Assembly: GCA_934045905.1 (NCBI GenBank) | Contig: OW203762.1 | Span: 44,355,411-44,419,410, forward strand | DNA from: Leuctra nigra | Taxonomy: Eukaryota > Arthropoda > Insecta > Plecoptera > Leuctridae | DNA: 64,000 nt | Direction of reading: 5' to 3' | In this document: in pieces, positions 47,376 through 64,000 of the stretch | Layout: each line of letters starts with the position of its first letter | Numbering within the stretch: position 1 is the stretch's first letter | Made by a program: the position numbers and the translations under genes | The notes under the pieces: generated by a model | Told to the model about the DNA's origin: nothing | Database searches by the model: none | What the model saw: the letters and a program-made list of their open reading frames with translations, nothing else

Positions 47376-49345
47376 ACAATTTTAAGCCGTTTTTTACTTC
47401 TGTGAAAAATAAGTGGGTGGATGGCGTCGACCCTGAAAAAAGAGTGAGAGGATGCGTCCGCCCCCAAATTAACCACTGAAGGTTGGAGAACTTCAATATT
47501 TTGTAGGTAGATATTAGGATAATTTCAGGAACCATCGATTGTCTACCATGGTCTACGTGTTAGTTAAAATTAATTAAGTAAATTACTTTTCAGTTGCAAT
47601 CTCCCAAATTTTAACTTCTAAAGATCCTTACCTACCACGTAGTATTGATTTGAAAAATTTTGAATTTCAAAAATGAATAAAGCAATTTCTGCGCTTTTTG
47701 GCCATAATTAAAAAAATCTAATTAGTACGACATTAGTAATTTTTAAATGCAATAATGATGATCAAAGATAGAATAAATCTGCAAAAAATTATATGCAGTG
47801 ACAATAAAAATTCAATTGTGTTACCATTTCAGTCAAAAATAGTGACAATAGTGACCAATTTGCTAAAAAGGCTAATTTAAGTGACAAGGAAAAATAATAG
47901 TGATAATAGTGACTGAGTGGCAGCCCTGCACTTATCTGCCACAAATAAATTTATTGATTGAAGTCCAAACCATTGGTCCAAACCCATATTGTGTTACTTG
48001 CATCCAGCAACTTAAAGCTACTTCCTTGTGAAAAATTTCATCTTCTTTAGTTTTCTCAACGCAATTTTTCATGTGTTACTTTACAAGAGTTTTTTGTCAA
48101 CACAGCTTGAATGGATACAAAGAAGTACTAAATGAAAGATAAGTTACGAAAAGAAGTTTAAAATAAACTCTAACTTCGTGCTGAAAATCTTGCCAAAAGT
48201 AGAACAATACAACTTCAACCATTCAACTTACTAAAATGTAGGAAAGTAGGAACAACTAGGAAGTCCATTGTGTCGTTTCAAAACAGAGCCAACATTTTGT
48301 GCAGAAGCAATTTGTTTGTTCCAGCAAAAAATATTTACTCAGCAACATTAATAACAAAGAGAGATACTTGATCAATTCTTTATTAACTTCTGAAACTTGA
48401 TCATATCGAGTGAATCAATTCAATCTGTGGGAATCACTTATATACAAACAATTATTATTCATTCCCATTTTCATGCGAGCACAGGGTTTACAGGGGCATA
48501 ATCAGCTCACTCCTTGTTGCCAATGGCAAATACGACATTGTAAGCAATACAATCAAAAGTAGGTATAGGTCGAGATTATTTCTCAGATCCCAGGTTTATT
48601 ATCCAAGGACACATTCATCAAAGCAGCAGCCTCCAAGTCGACATCAAGCATTTAAGTTTTGACTACCGACTACGAAAATCTAATTTTCTTAACTATTGCA
48701 TACAAACTCATTAGAAAAATCACTAATTAAACTATAATTGTGGAAGGAGAAAACTGTTGTGCAGGAATGAATTTTCCCACATTCGACCACATTATAAAAT
48801 GTATGCATGTTAAAGTCAGGTGCTTTTTCCTTATAGTTAAATGCACTTGTATTTCTCAACTTCAATGCAGTTCCTAGCAGTAATACCTAGTAGTATGATA
48901 ATAGTATAGTAATAGTACATTTAGTAGAACCTGTAAGCAAGAGTAGCAATTGGTCTATACTTGCAAAATGCACAACAATTATTCTTGTAGAAGAATAATC
49001 ATTGTGCGAATAAAAGCCAAGCATGGACTAGCCACTTCATTTTAGTACAGATGTTAAAAACGCAAATCGATACCTACAAAAGTAGGTTTTGTGTACAAAA
49101 GAAAACACTTCCAAGATATTATTGACATGTTGAATGGCACTTGTACCATTCAGCCATTGCAAGCAATATACTCCGACTGAATTATATTATTTCAAAAATA
49201 TAATTCAAATATTTCATGCAATTAGAGTACTAATATTTTAGATGCATCTTTTCATAATAGCTTACATTATAAAAAGAGAGAGGGGTGAAGTTTGTTTCTA
49301 ATTCAGTGAGTACGTATGCAATATTCCAGTTGAGTTGAGAATCTT
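47376..49345 (-). other. Downstream region of FAM193, probable 3' UTR at the right end
   Basis: No independent gene was seen. On the minus strand, AATAAA hexamers lie at 48595-48600 (complement TTTATT) and 48379-48384, about 0.75 and 0.96 kb after the FAM193 stop. They are the best candidates for its poly(A) site. 47376-47480 continues the G/C-tract repeat. The remainder is AT-rich. Confidence 0.35.
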
Positions 49346-63986
<14,641 letters not shown>

Positions 63987-64000
63987 CTGTATAGGGGAAG

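Noticed and set aside
47840..47960. AGTGACAATAGTGA-type stretch ending GGCAGCCCTGCAC, resembling a transposon end
   Set aside because: No matching inverted end or target duplication was found nearby.

Overview
This window is eukaryotic, AT-rich and intron-bearing. It looks like an arthropod genome, most likely an insect and possibly a hemipteran. That guess rests on two things: an animal FAM193-family gene with GT-AG introns, and a transposon landscape of Helitrons, hAT, PIF/Harbinger and Tc1/mariner MITEs and jockey/CR1-type retrotransposons. I cannot name the species. There are no operons, bacterial genes or CRISPR arrays.

Layout. 1-11.3 kb is gene-poor DNA with short MITEs, an interleaved inverted-repeat block (4.75-5.47 kb) and one complete Helitron-like element (6115-7141). 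11.34-18.84 kb holds two giant (ATC)n arrays of about 1.25 kb and 3.24 kb. Between them lie a G-rich repeat, a fixed 200-N scaffold gap (14645-14844) and a retrotransposon 3' end. 19450-25101 is one uninterrupted 1883-codon ORF. It encodes a polar, cysteine-motif-rich protein with three different in-frame minisatellites, and I do not recognise it. 25.1-38 kb is dominated by a 5'-truncated non-LTR retrotransposon (about 28.2-34.17 kb) split exactly at its YADD catalytic motif by a 2.1-kb Helitron-like element. A second Helitron-like copy (36576-37954) carries an insertion of its own. 38-49 kb is intergenic DNA with a 980-bp hAT-like element, a palindrome cluster (41.19-41.79 kb), two tandem TA-flanked MITEs and a 953-bp element with perfect 27-bp terminal repeats.

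49346-63986 (minus strand) is the only confidently identified cellular gene, an ortholog of FAM193A/FAM193B. I could assign 13 coding exons. Every junction is GT-AG and all reading phases agree, giving 4410 nt (1469 codons plus stop); the 5' end lies beyond the window. The C-terminal exon encodes the diagnostic FAM193 C-terminal domain. Most of its larger introns contain at least one MITE or foldback. The 57.67-59.49 kb intron holds three hAT-like elements, one nested in another, inside an older MITE, with intact 8-bp target duplications.

The two real coding units are unrelated in sequence, and nothing indicates that they work together. The most unusual items are the 19.45-25.10 kb ORF, the giant ATC arrays, and several intact nested insertions whose relative order can be read from target-site duplications.
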